Source of the DNA: Muriicola soli
GTDB lineage: Bacteria > Bacteroidota > Bacteroidia > Flavobacteriales > Flavobacteriaceae
Direction: 5' to 3'
Length of the DNA: 64,000 nucleotides
NCBI RefSeq assembly: GCF_004139715.1
Contig: NZ_CP035544.1
Span: forward strand, 2,793,501-2,857,500
Below, one piece after another: positions 51,991 through 59,739 of the stretch. The notes below the pieces were generated by a model that worked only from the letters and a program-made list of their open reading frames with translations, was not told the DNA's origin and did no database searches. Both the position numbers and the translations under genes were made by a program. Numbering within the stretch: position 1 is the first letter of the stretch; each line of letters opens with the position of its first letter.

Positions 51991-52449
51991 TCAAGGCGAT
52001 TGAGGAATCCATCGTCTTTTCATTTTAATATGTGGAATATCGTCTTCCAGATATTCCTCCTCGATTGTTTCAAATCCTAATTCCTGGTAAAACTTTTTCA
52101 GGTACAACTGGGCTGAGATTACTATATTTTGCATGGGCCATTTTGCGTCAATATAATCTACGGATGCCTGCATTATCTCTTTTCCAAAACCCCGCCCTCT
52201 GCAATCCTCAGAAACGGCTACCCTTCCTATACTAGGTTCTTCAAAATAGTCTCCTGCCTTAAAAATTCGGGTATAAGCACAGATGCCTGAAGCGTCAATT
52301 CCCAATGCGTGATACGCCTTTTCATCCAGGTTGTCAAGATCCAGATAGGGGCAATTTTGCTCCACTATAAAAATTTCATTTCTCAGTTGTAAAATGCGGT
52401 ATAATTCCTGCTTGCTGAGCTTTTTAAATGACTTGATGGCTATTTCCAT
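51991..52449 (-). CDS. GNAT family N-acetyltransferase (ElaA-like)
   Basis: 152 residues. FIVEQNCPYLDLDNLDEKAYHALG is the ElaA hallmark, and IGRVAVSEDCRGRGFGKEIMQASVDYI carries the acetyl-CoA-binding V-x-x-x-x-R-G-x-G loop. Substrate unknown. Cytoplasmic. It is followed on the minus strand side by no gene; upstream of it, the CDF transporter ends 7 bases before its start, so both may be co-transcribed with rpiB. Confidence 0.88.
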   Translation of the reverse strand: MEIAIKSFKKLSKQELYRILQLRNEIFIVEQNCPYLDLDNLDEKAYHALGIDASGICAYTRIFKAGDYFEEPSIGRVAVSEDCRGRGFGKEIMQASVDYIDAKWPMQNIVISAQLYLKKFYQELGFETIEEEYLEDDIPHIKMKRRWIPQSP

Positions 52450-52456
52450 AGGTAGT

Positions 52457-53362
52457 TTAATCCTGCACTATAACCTGTTTTGTATGACATTTCCCAAATT
52501 CAGGCTGAATGCTGAGATGGGTGATCCCAAATTCATGAAATACCTTTTCTTCTATTTCCTTCAATATTTCATCAAAGGTTATCAAATTGATGTTTTTATG
52601 AAAATCAATATGGGCTTCAAGGTGAATTTCTCTTTCATTTAATTGCCAAATATGCACATGGTGTACATTTTTGATAGCAGGATGTTCGCCAATTATTTGA
52701 ACCATTTCATCAACTTTGATCTGATCGGGTGTAAAAAGCATAAGCACTTTTGAAGACGACTTCAACAGATCGTATCCCATGTAGACCAGGTATAGTCCAA
52801 TGAGGATAGTAAGTAAGGGATCAACCCAGTAAAGCTGATAAAAGTACATAAGTAAGCCTCCTACAAGGACAGCCACTGAGGCCATCATATCTGTAAAAAG
52901 GTGTAGGTAGGCCGATTTCATGTTCATATTATCTTTAGCATCCTTTCTGATGAGTAAAACACTGAATCCGTTTGCGGCGATCCCCAGGGCCGAAAGCCAA
53001 ATCACCAAAGAAGGCGTGATGGCTTCAGGTTGCAGAAATCGCTCAAAAGCTTCTTTAATCAGAATGACAGCAATTACGATCAGGGTTGCAGAATTCACGA
53101 AGGCGGCCATGATTTCAGCCCGTTTATATCCAAACGTCCTTTTAACTGAGGCTTGTTTTCTTGTAAAGCGATTAGCCAGGTAGCTGATGATCAATGAAAG
53201 TACGTCACTAAAATTGTGGAGTGCATCTGATAAAAGAGCCAGACTACCTGAGATGATCCCGCCAATAACCTGGGCCAGGGTGATCCCAATATTTAAAAGA
53301 ATGGAAATCAGTAGTTTTTTTCCACTAAGCTCTTGATGGTGATGGTGGTGTGAATGCCCCAT
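52457..53362 (-). CDS. cation diffusion facilitator, divalent metal exporter
   Basis: 301 residues. The N-terminal HSHHHHH cluster is a metal-collecting tail. Six helices (about 15-205) with ISGSLALLSDALHNFSDVLS and HLFTDMMASVAVLVG hold the H/D-x3-D transport sites; residues 210-301 are the cytoplasmic C-terminal domain (VHHVHIWQLNEREIHLEAHIDFH). It exports zinc or a related metal from the cytoplasm. It lies 7 bases from the GNAT gene and about 37 from rpiB, suggesting one minus-strand operon. Confidence 0.92.
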   Translation of the reverse strand: MGHSHHHHHQELSGKKLLISILLNIGITLAQVIGGIISGSLALLSDALHNFSDVLSLIISYLANRFTRKQASVKRTFGYKRAEIMAAFVNSATLIVIAVILIKEAFERFLQPEAITPSLVIWLSALGIAANGFSVLLIRKDAKDNMNMKSAYLHLFTDMMASVAVLVGGLLMYFYQLYWVDPLLTILIGLYLVYMGYDLLKSSSKVLMLFTPDQIKVDEMVQIIGEHPAIKNVHHVHIWQLNEREIHLEAHIDFHKNINLITFDEILKEIEEKVFHEFGITHLSIQPEFGKCHTKQVIVQD

Positions 53363-53399
53363 TCAAATAAATAAAGTAGCTGCCTTCTGTAAATCAATC

Positions 53400-53831
53400 T
53401 TATGAACAGGCAATTTTCTCAATTCTTCTTTCGTGCCGGCCTCCTTCAAATGGCGTGTCTAAAAAGGTGCGAACCATATCCAGGGCCTGGTGCAGAGAAA
53501 TAAACCTCGCCGGTAAACTCAAAATATTAGCATCGTTATGTGCCCTGGCCAGTTCCGTGATTTCTTTATTCCAACAAAGGGCTGCTCTGATGTTCTGATG
53601 TTTGTTGGCCGTCATGGAGGCGCCATTTCCACTACCACAGATGATGATTCCAATATCCGCATTCCCTTCCTCAACATCCTTTGCTACAGGATGAACAAAG
53701 TCGGGATAATCAACACTATCTGAATCATCCGTACCGTGGTTTAATACTTCGATATTCAATGATTTAAGTAGACCAACTACCGCCAATTTGTACTCGGTCC
53801 CTGCATGGTCATTTCCGATGGCTATTTTCAT
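53400..53831 (-). CDS. rpiB: ribose-5-phosphate isomerase B
   Basis: 143 residues. MKIAIGNDHAGTEYK, VDYPDFVHPVAKDV, GIIICGSGNGASMTANKH (the active-site Cys in CGSGNG) and RAALCWN follow the RpiB pattern. It interconverts ribose-5-phosphate and ribulose-5-phosphate in the pentose phosphate pathway. Cytoplasmic. First gene of the probable minus-strand operon rpiB-CDF-GNAT; the upstream AT-rich region should contain its promoter. Confidence 0.93.
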   Translation of the reverse strand: MKIAIGNDHAGTEYKLAVVGLLKSLNIEVLNHGTDDSDSVDYPDFVHPVAKDVEEGNADIGIIICGSGNGASMTANKHQNIRAALCWNKEITELARAHNDANILSLPARFISLHQALDMVRTFLDTPFEGGRHERRIEKIACS

Positions 53832-54436
53832 GTGATCAAGGATAAATTACCCTACTAAGGTACAAATCCTTGTATTTAAATCATCTGAATATACTTATTA
53901 ACATTGTTAAAATAATCCATAGCTTAAATCGTTGATTTACAACTGATCTTTATTTTATCAAATTGTTGAAAGCTGATCGATAAGAATTAATGAATTTAAT
54001 AGGCTATCTCTATAAAATTATGCACTTAGAGGAATTATACGATTACCAAAAAAATATCATTAAAAGTTGATAGTATATTATTCACTTTTAAATAGAGAAA
54101 ATGAACAATCAGAGAGGGATAAACTTGTGAACTATTAACTGTTTATTTAGTTTATCAACAGCTATTAATAAGTGGAATAAAGGCTTAGTTTAGAGCACAA
54201 TCTGTACTGTAAAACTCAGTAATAAAATGAATAAGCTGTTCATGGCAAGTAAAACTACTTTTTTTTATCCCCAGAGTTAACACCCTATCATTATCACCAT
54301 TTTTTAAATTTATTAAATCAAAAAAGGAAATATATCTGTATATATGTTAACAAATAGATAAAGAGTTGCTATCTCAAGTCTTCTATTGAGCGTCAGTAGA
54401 TTATAATTCGTAATTTTGCGGCCAAATTAATATTGA
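53832..54436. other. 605-bp AT-rich divergent intergenic region, possible replication-origin-like features
   Basis: The longest gene-free stretch, strongly AT-rich, lying between divergent rpiB and rnr. It contains near-matches to the DnaA box TTATNCACA: TTATTAACA (about 53897), TTATGCACT (about 54018), TTATTCACT (about 54078), TTATCAACA (about 54152) and TTATCCCCA (about 54265), each with one mismatch, plus very AT-rich runs at 54298-54360. The rnr promoter lies at its end. With so many AT-rich chances the boxes may be coincidence; GC skew was not computed. Confidence 0.3.
54386..54418 (+). promoter_or_regulatory. promoter of rnr
   Basis: TTG (54386-54388), 22 bases, then TAATTTTG (54411-54418), fitting the Bacteroidetes TTG/TAnnTTTG promoter; the rnr ATG follows 18 bases later. 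Confidence 0.65.
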
Positions 54437-56620
54437 ATGGTGAAGAAGAAGAAAAGGGCTAATCAACATAGAAAAAATGAAATTACAAGAGGAATTTTTG
54501 AAGTCCTGGAGAAAGAGCCCAATAAAAGTTTTAATTACAAGCAAATTGCATCAAAATTAGATATAAGCGATACTGAGGGAAGAAATATCCTGATTAAGAG
54601 ATTAGGCCAGCTAAAAGCTAAAGAAAGAATAAGAGAATTTGAAAGAGGGAAATACAAATCCCTGGAAAATAAATTCTTACACGAAGGTAAAATTGAGGTT
54701 ACAGCAAGGGGTAATGCTTATGTTATTGTAGACGGCTTAGACGATGATATATTTATTTCTAACAACAAAATAAATAGAGCATTTGACGGTGATATCGTTG
54801 AGGTACTGGTAAAGCCAAAACGAAAATCGAATAAGCTGGAAGGTGAGGTCGTATCTATCATCAAAAGGAAGAAGAACAATTTTGTAGGAGTACTGGATTT
54901 ACATAAGTCTTTTGCCTTTGTAAGACCGACGGATCACAAAATGTACACAGACATTTTTGTTCCTATTAACCTTGTAGGAAAGGCAAAAAATGGAGAAAAG
55001 GTGATCGTAGAAGTTCTCTCATGGGAAGAAGAGGCAGATTCGCCTACAGGTAAAGTTGTAGAAGTACTCGGTTTACCCGGACTACACGATACGGAGATCC
55101 ATGCTATCCTGGCCGAATATGGACTCCCCCATCGTTTTCCCAAGGAAGTGGATCATTTCGCTAATCAACTCGACACGGCTATAAAAGAAGATGAGGTTTC
55201 CAAAAGAAGGGATATGAGAAAGGTTTTAACCTTTACTATTGATCCCAAGGATGCCAAGGATTTTGATGATGCCTTATCTTTTCAGCAACTCCCCAACGGG
55301 AATTATGAAGTTGGAATTCATATAGCTGATGTATCTTACTACGTAACTCCGGATAGTATTCTCGATGAAGAGGCCTATGAAAGGGCGACTTCCGTATATC
55401 TCGTAGACAGGGTAGTACCTATGTTACCGGAAATACTTTCTAATAATGCTTGTTCCCTCAGGCCAAAAGAAGATAAATACACGTTTTCTGCTATTTTCGA
55501 AATAGATAATAATGCCGAGGTTAAAAGCGAATGGTTTGGGAGAACAGCAATACATTCTGATGAACGCTTTGCCTATGAAGAAGCTCAGTTCATTATAGAA
55601 AATAAAACTACCGAGATAGATGAAGAAGTTTCGATTCGAGGAAACGCTTATTCGGTATCTGAAGATATTAAAGAAGCCGTTCTAAAACTCAATTCTCTCG
55701 CGGAGATCATGCGGGACAGGCGAATGAACGCGGGTGCAATCTCATTTGATAAACTGGAGGTGAAGTTTAATCTGAATAAGGAAAATGAACCTGTAAGTGT
55801 GTATTTTAAGGAGGCAAAAGCAGCAAATAAGCTTATTGAAGAATTTATGCTTTTAGCCAACCGCAAAGTCGCAGCATTTATTGGGAAACAAAAACCTAAA
55901 AAGACATTTGTTTACAGAGTTCACGACGAACCCAACGAAGAAAAATTAATGACTTTAAACGGGATCGTGTCCAAATTTGGACACAAGCTTAATTTTCAAA
56001 ATAAAAAGACCGTTAGCGCTTCTCTTAATAAACTCCTTGAGGACGTAAAAGGGCAGAAGGAACAGAACCTGGTTGATACCCTGGCTATCAGGAGTATGAG
56101 TAAGGCCATCTACACCACCGATAATATTGGTCATTACGGCCTGGCCTTTGATTATTACAGTCATTTTACCTCCCCAATACGTCGGTACCCGGATGTGATG
56201 GTCCATCGGTTGTTACAGCACTACCTCAGTGGAGGGAAATCGGAAAATGCCGAAACCGTCGAAGAAAAGTGTAAGCACTCTTCAGATATGGAATACCTGG
56301 CGTCTAGTGCAGAGAGGGATTCTATCAAGTATATGCAGATCAAATTTATGCAGGATCACAAAGACCAGGAGTTTGTAGGAGTTATTTCCGGTGTCACAGA
56401 ATGGGGGATCTATGTGGAGATCATTGAGAACAAATGTGAGGGAATGGTCAGGATTAGGGATATCAAAGACGATTATTATACCTTTGATGAAAAGCAATAC
56501 GCTCTGGTGGGCGAACGCAGGAAAAAGGTATACCAATTAGGCGATGAGGTCCGGGTAATGGTTAAGGATACAGATCTTGTAAAAAGGCACCTCGATTTTA
56601 GTCTTCTGGGTAAAGCTTAA
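54437..56620 (+). CDS. rnr: ribonuclease R
   Basis: 727 residues, normal length. Basic N-terminal helix-turn-helix segment (about 1-65), cold-shock-like domains (about 80-230), RNB catalytic domain starting near 265 with DPKDAKDFDDAL (269-280, metal-binding aspartates), and a C-terminal S1 domain (about 645-720, GVISGVTEWGIYVEIIENKCEGMVRI). A 3'-5' exoribonuclease that degrades structured RNA. Cytoplasmic. Confidence 0.96.
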   Translation: MVKKKKRANQHRKNEITRGIFEVLEKEPNKSFNYKQIASKLDISDTEGRNILIKRLGQLKAKERIREFERGKYKSLENKFLHEGKIEVTARGNAYVIVDGLDDDIFISNNKINRAFDGDIVEVLVKPKRKSNKLEGEVVSIIKRKKNNFVGVLDLHKSFAFVRPTDHKMYTDIFVPINLVGKAKNGEKVIVEVLSWEEEADSPTGKVVEVLGLPGLHDTEIHAILAEYGLPHRFPKEVDHFANQLDTAIKEDEVSKRRDMRKVLTFTIDPKDAKDFDDALSFQQLPNGNYEVGIHIADVSYYVTPDSILDEEAYERATSVYLVDRVVPMLPEILSNNACSLRPKEDKYTFSAIFEIDNNAEVKSEWFGRTAIHSDERFAYEEAQFIIENKTTEIDEEVSIRGNAYSVSEDIKEAVLKLNSLAEIMRDRRMNAGAISFDKLEVKFNLNKENEPVSVYFKEAKAANKLIEEFMLLANRKVAAFIGKQKPKKTFVYRVHDEPNEEKLMTLNGIVSKFGHKLNFQNKKTVSASLNKLLEDVKGQKEQNLVDTLAIRSMSKAIYTTDNIGHYGLAFDYYSHFTSPIRRYPDVMVHRLLQHYLSGGKSENAETVEEKCKHSSDMEYLASSAERDSIKYMQIKFMQDHKDQEFVGVISGVTEWGIYVEIIENKCEGMVRIRDIKDDYYTFDEKQYALVGERRKKVYQLGDEVRVMVKDTDLVKRHLDFSLLGKA

Positions 56621-56673
56621 TAAGTTTTAAAATATTTATACGTTCTTTATAGGACATCCTAAGAGAATACCAG

Positions 56674-57354
56674 ATGAAAAAGTTGATTTTACTGCTTTTT
56701 GTATGCTACACTTTCTCACAGCTTCAGGCCCAGGAAGGCAAGGTTACTCAAAACCTGGATAAGTTTTCTGAAGTTAAAGTATACGATGGCCTTTCTGTGA
56801 ATTTGATTCGCTCTGACAAAAATCAAGCTGTGATCACAGGAGCAAACACCTCAAAAGTTGCCTTAGTTATTTCTGGAGGGGTATTAAAGGTCAGAATGGA
56901 ACTCGTTAAAATTTTTAGTGGTTACAGGACTTTTATCGACCTGTATTATACTGATGACCTCTTAGTCATCGATGTTAACGAAGACGCCCGAATTACAGCT
57001 GGAGAGACCATAACTCAGGATGTTTTGGAACTCAAGGCACAGGAAGGTGGAGAAATCAACGCTCAGGCCCGGGTGGAGCAATTATTGATCAAAGCGGTCA
57101 CCGGTGGGGTGATCAATGCCTCTGGTAATTCAGACAATCAGGATGTACAGATCAATACCGGGGGCATCTATAAAGGCAAAGATTTTAAAACCAAATTCAC
57201 CACTGTCAATGTCAACGCGGGCTCAACAGCTGAGATCTTCGCCACTTCTTATGTAAAAGTAAGCGTAAAGGCGGGTGGAACTGTATATGTCTACGGAGAT
57301 CCTGATAAAATGGAAGAAAAGACAGTGTTTGGCGGTAAAATAGAGCGAATGTAA
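56674..57354 (+). CDS. exported GIN-domain (DUF2807) protein
   Basis: 226 residues; signal peptide to about 19 (QLQAQ). Residues about 30-215 follow the GIN/DUF2807 right-handed beta pattern: FSEVKVYDGLSVNLIRSDKNQAVITG, LKAQEGGEINAQARVE, and VNVNAGSTAEIFATSYVKVSVKAGGTVYVYGDP. The family is of unknown, possibly adhesin-like, function. Its stop is 4 bases before the LysE gene, so the genes are co-transcribed. Confidence 0.88.
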   Translation: MKKLILLLFVCYTFSQLQAQEGKVTQNLDKFSEVKVYDGLSVNLIRSDKNQAVITGANTSKVALVISGGVLKVRMELVKIFSGYRTFIDLYYTDDLLVIDVNEDARITAGETITQDVLELKAQEGGEINAQARVEQLLIKAVTGGVINASGNSDNQDVQINTGGIYKGKDFKTKFTTVNVNAGSTAEIFATSYVKVSVKAGGTVYVYGDPDKMEEKTVFGGKIERM

Positions 57355-57358
57355 ATCT

Positions 57359-58042
57359 ATGTCTATGTTCGAAGACATTCAGGCGGCGATACCTCTCGGA
57401 TTTTTCCTGAGTTTTATGATCGGGCCTGTATTTTTTGTTCTTCTGGAAACCAGTGCAACCAAAGGTTTTAGGGCCGGACTCGTATTTGACGCTGGAGTAA
57501 TTATCGCAGACATCCTTTTCCTGACCATTGCTTACTTCAGTAGCTTCCAACTTCTTGAAAATTTGAGTAATCAGCCCGGTTTATACGTATTCGGAGGGGT
57601 TATATTGTTGATTTATGCGATCACCATCCTTTTTAATAAAGCCCCTGCCCAGGACAAGACAGATGTACACACAAGCAAGACCGGCTACCTGGGCCTGTTT
57701 ATCAAAGGTTTTTTACTCAATTTCATCAATATCGGAGTGCTTGTTTTCTGGCTTGGCGTTATTATCATCGTTGGTCCGAGTCTTGACAATGACCCGAACA
57801 GGATAATGGTATTTTTCTCCACCATGCTCCTCGCCTATCTGATTACCGATATATTTAAGATCCTGTTGGCGAAACAACTCAAGAGAAAGTTGACTCCGAA
57901 AAGGATACGTCTGGTTAAAAAAGGCCTTGGCGTAATCCTGGCGATTTGCGGGATAGTGCTTATCATCAAGGGCTTCCTGCCCAAAGACAAGTTTAATATA
58001 GAGAAAGGGATTGAGCTTATCCAGGAAGCGGAAGGACAATAA
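57359..58042 (+). CDS. LysE family transporter
   Basis: 227 residues with six helices. IPLGFFLSFMIGPVFFVLLETSATKGFRAGLVFDAGVIIADIL matches the LysE/RhtB N-terminus. A basic cytoplasmic segment (KQLKRKLTPKRIRLVKKG) precedes the last helix. It probably exports an amino acid or other small molecule. Follows the GIN gene; the adjacent hairpin at 58041-58067 terminates the opposite-strand tRNA transcript. Confidence 0.85.
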   Translation: MSMFEDIQAAIPLGFFLSFMIGPVFFVLLETSATKGFRAGLVFDAGVIIADILFLTIAYFSSFQLLENLSNQPGLYVFGGVILLIYAITILFNKAPAQDKTDVHTSKTGYLGLFIKGFLLNFINIGVLVFWLGVIIIVGPSLDNDPNRIMVFFSTMLLAYLITDIFKILLAKQLKRKLTPKRIRLVKKGLGVILAICGIVLIIKGFLPKDKFNIEKGIELIQEAEGQ

Positions 58043-58067
58043 AAAACCCCAGCTTATTCAACTGGGG
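58041..58067 (-). terminator. terminator of the minus-strand tRNA transcript
   Basis: On the minus strand CCCCAG / CTGGGG form a 6-bp stem around a 9-base loop, followed by six T residues. It lies 8 bases past the 3' end of the tRNA-Cys at 58075. Confidence 0.85.
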
Positions 58068-58074
58068 ACTTCTG

Positions 58075-58145
58075 AGGCATCGAGCGGATTCGAACCGCTG
58101 TACAAGCTTTTGCAGAGCTGTGCCTAGCCACTCGGCCACGATGCC
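58075..58145 (-). tRNA. tRNA-Cys (anticodon GCA)
   Basis: GGCATCG / CGATGCC acceptor, D arm with GCCGAGTGGCTAGGC, anticodon loop CTGCAAA with GCA, T arm AGCGG-TTCGAAT-CCGCT and discriminator U73 as in Cys tRNAs; 71 nt. CCA is not encoded. The closing pair of the anticodon stem is a C-U mismatch. Confidence 0.92.
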
Positions 58146-58242
58146 TTTACAAAGCAGCAAATTTACAAAAATAAGATGGAAACATCACGCATATAAACGG
58201 GCCATAATTTAGCCGGCTATTTTATATATGCGCAAAACGAAG

Positions 58243-58314
58243 AGGCATCGGGTGGACTCGAACCACCATAAAAGCTGTTGCGCAGCTCTGTCTATCCAAT
58301 TCGACCACAATGCC
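58243..58314 (-). tRNA. tRNA-Cys-like gene with abnormal anticodon loop
   Basis: 72 nt, 97 bp from tRNA-Cys and with the same acceptor, discriminator U73 and D/T arm logic: GGCATTG / CGATGCC (one G-U), GTCGAATTGGATAGAC D arm, GGTGG-TTCGAGT-CCACC T arm. Read as a normal fold the anticodon loop is GCGCAAC, giving anticodon GCA but C33 instead of U33, and G32-C38 can pair so the loop closes to five bases. It is probably a diverged tRNA-Cys copy of doubtful function. Confidence 0.6.
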
Positions 58315-58372
58315 ATTTGCGATTACAAAGATAAGAATTCAGCTTCTGAAAAGCATAAGATTTAACTCCTGC

Positions 58373-58729
58373 TTATCGAGTAAAAGAATAGCTTATCGAG
58401 ACAGAAGCCACATCACCTCCGATAGGGGGGTTGATCTTGGCCACCTTTACTTTTCCACTTGCAACAACCGGGATTTCTTTTAGGATCCTTTCGGCAATTC
58501 TCCTGGCCACATGTTCGAGAAGTTTAGAGGGCGTTTTCATCTCCTCTTCGGCTATTTTATGAATAGTTACATAATCTGCAGTATCCTTTAGCTCATCCGA
58601 TTGGGCAGCTTTTCCCAGCGGGGCCTTTACTTTGATATCCACACGGTAATCACTACCGATAAGAGTTTCTTCCGGCAAACACCCGTGATAGGCATATAAT
58701 CTGATATTTTTTAAACGTACGTGGTGCAA
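58373..58729 (-). CDS. folB: dihydroneopterin aldolase
   Basis: 118 residues, normal length, but the start is a TTG at 58729 (MHHVRLKNIRLYAYHGCLPEE); no ATG is present at the right place. DYRVDIKVKAPLGKAAQSDELKDTADYV, LLEHVARRIAERILKEIP and VKVAKINPPIGGDVASVSISYSF are the DHNA landmarks, with the active Lys in KINPP and Glu in EHVA. It makes 6-hydroxymethyl-dihydropterin in folate synthesis. Separate from neighbours: 44 bases to the SprF gene. Confidence 0.9.
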   Translation of the reverse strand: MHHVRLKNIRLYAYHGCLPEETLIGSDYRVDIKVKAPLGKAAQSDELKDTADYVTIHKIAEEEMKTPSKLLEHVARRIAERILKEIPVVASGKVKVAKINPPIGGDVASVSISYSFTR

Positions 58730-58773
58730 AGTGAGTTTTTATCGGGCAAAGGTAACCCAAAATCACTTTATTT

Positions 58774-59718
58774 CTAGTAGGTACAACGGCAATTACTAAG
58801 CCCCTGGAAAAGATCCACCCCCAAGGTAACAACGTGTGTACCCGTACTAAAACCGAGGATTTCATTTAAAATAACCTGGTATGAGTAGCCAAAGTAAAAA
58901 TTACTCTTCTTAAGACCCATAATTGGGGCAATATACAGCGGACTTCCGATCTGGTCATTTAAAAAACGATAGGTAACTCCTGCGTAGTAGTAGTCCTCAA
59001 AATCGTACCAGCGAAATTTAACGTTTAGGTCAGTTACAGAACGCCCGTCGCTTTCAAACCATTGAAAGAATACAGAGGGTTCGATTTCTAATCGACTGTT
59101 TTTGTTCTTGGAATACCGATATCCGGAATAGACGTAATAATTCCGCAAGCGGTTAGGCTCAAAAACAGGATTAAAATTAGAAAGGTCTTTATCGAGAAGA
59201 TTGGAAGCATTGAGACTAAAGTAAAATTTGTCCTTCCTGTAGAGCACACCTACGTCAAAATTGTGATTGGTAGTTGCCCGGTCGTCAGTGACATTGGGGT
59301 CTGGCCCGTCAAAATTCTCAATGTCAATCCTGAACTGGTTAAAATTATACGAGATTCCGAAAGACACGAATTCGTCGTCATATCGGTCTAGGGTTAGATG
59401 GTGAGCAAAAGAGAGTCTTGCCCCACGTTGCTTGGTCTCACCGTTACTATCGTTGTACAGCAGAATGCCCAGCCCCGACTTATTCCCAATTCTGGCATCA
59501 GCGGCAAGGGATTGTGTATCAGGAGCGTCCTCGATCCCCACCCATTGTGTGAGGCCGTTGATGCGCACCTTGATATGATCCCCGATCCCGGCATATGTTG
59601 GCGACATCACAAAAGGATTGTCTGCTAGATATTGAGAAAGCTGGGGCAGGGTGAGTTCCTGTCCCCTTGCGAACATCAAGCTCAACATTATTATTCCAAA
59701 AACAATCGACTTACGCAT
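58774..59718 (-). CDS. PorP/SprF family type IX secretion system membrane protein
   Basis: 314 residues; signal peptide to about 19 (FARGQ). LPQLSQYLADNPFVMSPTYAGIGDHIKVRI and LAADARIGNKSGLGILLYNDSNG are the family hallmarks; the remainder forms barrel strands ending at an outer-membrane-like segment. SprF proteins are required for surface delivery of the SprB adhesin encoded upstream. It begins 21 bases after the adhesin stop, so the two form the known sprB-sprF type operon. Confidence 0.9.
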   Translation of the reverse strand: MRKSIVFGIIMLSLMFARGQELTLPQLSQYLADNPFVMSPTYAGIGDHIKVRINGLTQWVGIEDAPDTQSLAADARIGNKSGLGILLYNDSNGETKQRGARLSFAHHLTLDRYDDEFVSFGISYNFNQFRIDIENFDGPDPNVTDDRATTNHNFDVGVLYRKDKFYFSLNASNLLDKDLSNFNPVFEPNRLRNYYVYSGYRYSKNKNSRLEIEPSVFFQWFESDGRSVTDLNVKFRWYDFEDYYYAGVTYRFLNDQIGSPLYIAPIMGLKKSNFYFGYSYQVILNEILGFSTGTHVVTLGVDLFQGLSNCRCTY

Positions 59719-59739
59719 ATTAGCTTCGGTTAAGTTCTC

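Noticed and set aside
53832-54436. Confident annotation as oriC
   Set aside because: The DnaA-like boxes all carry a mismatch, the region is very AT-rich, and dnaA and GC skew cannot be checked here.
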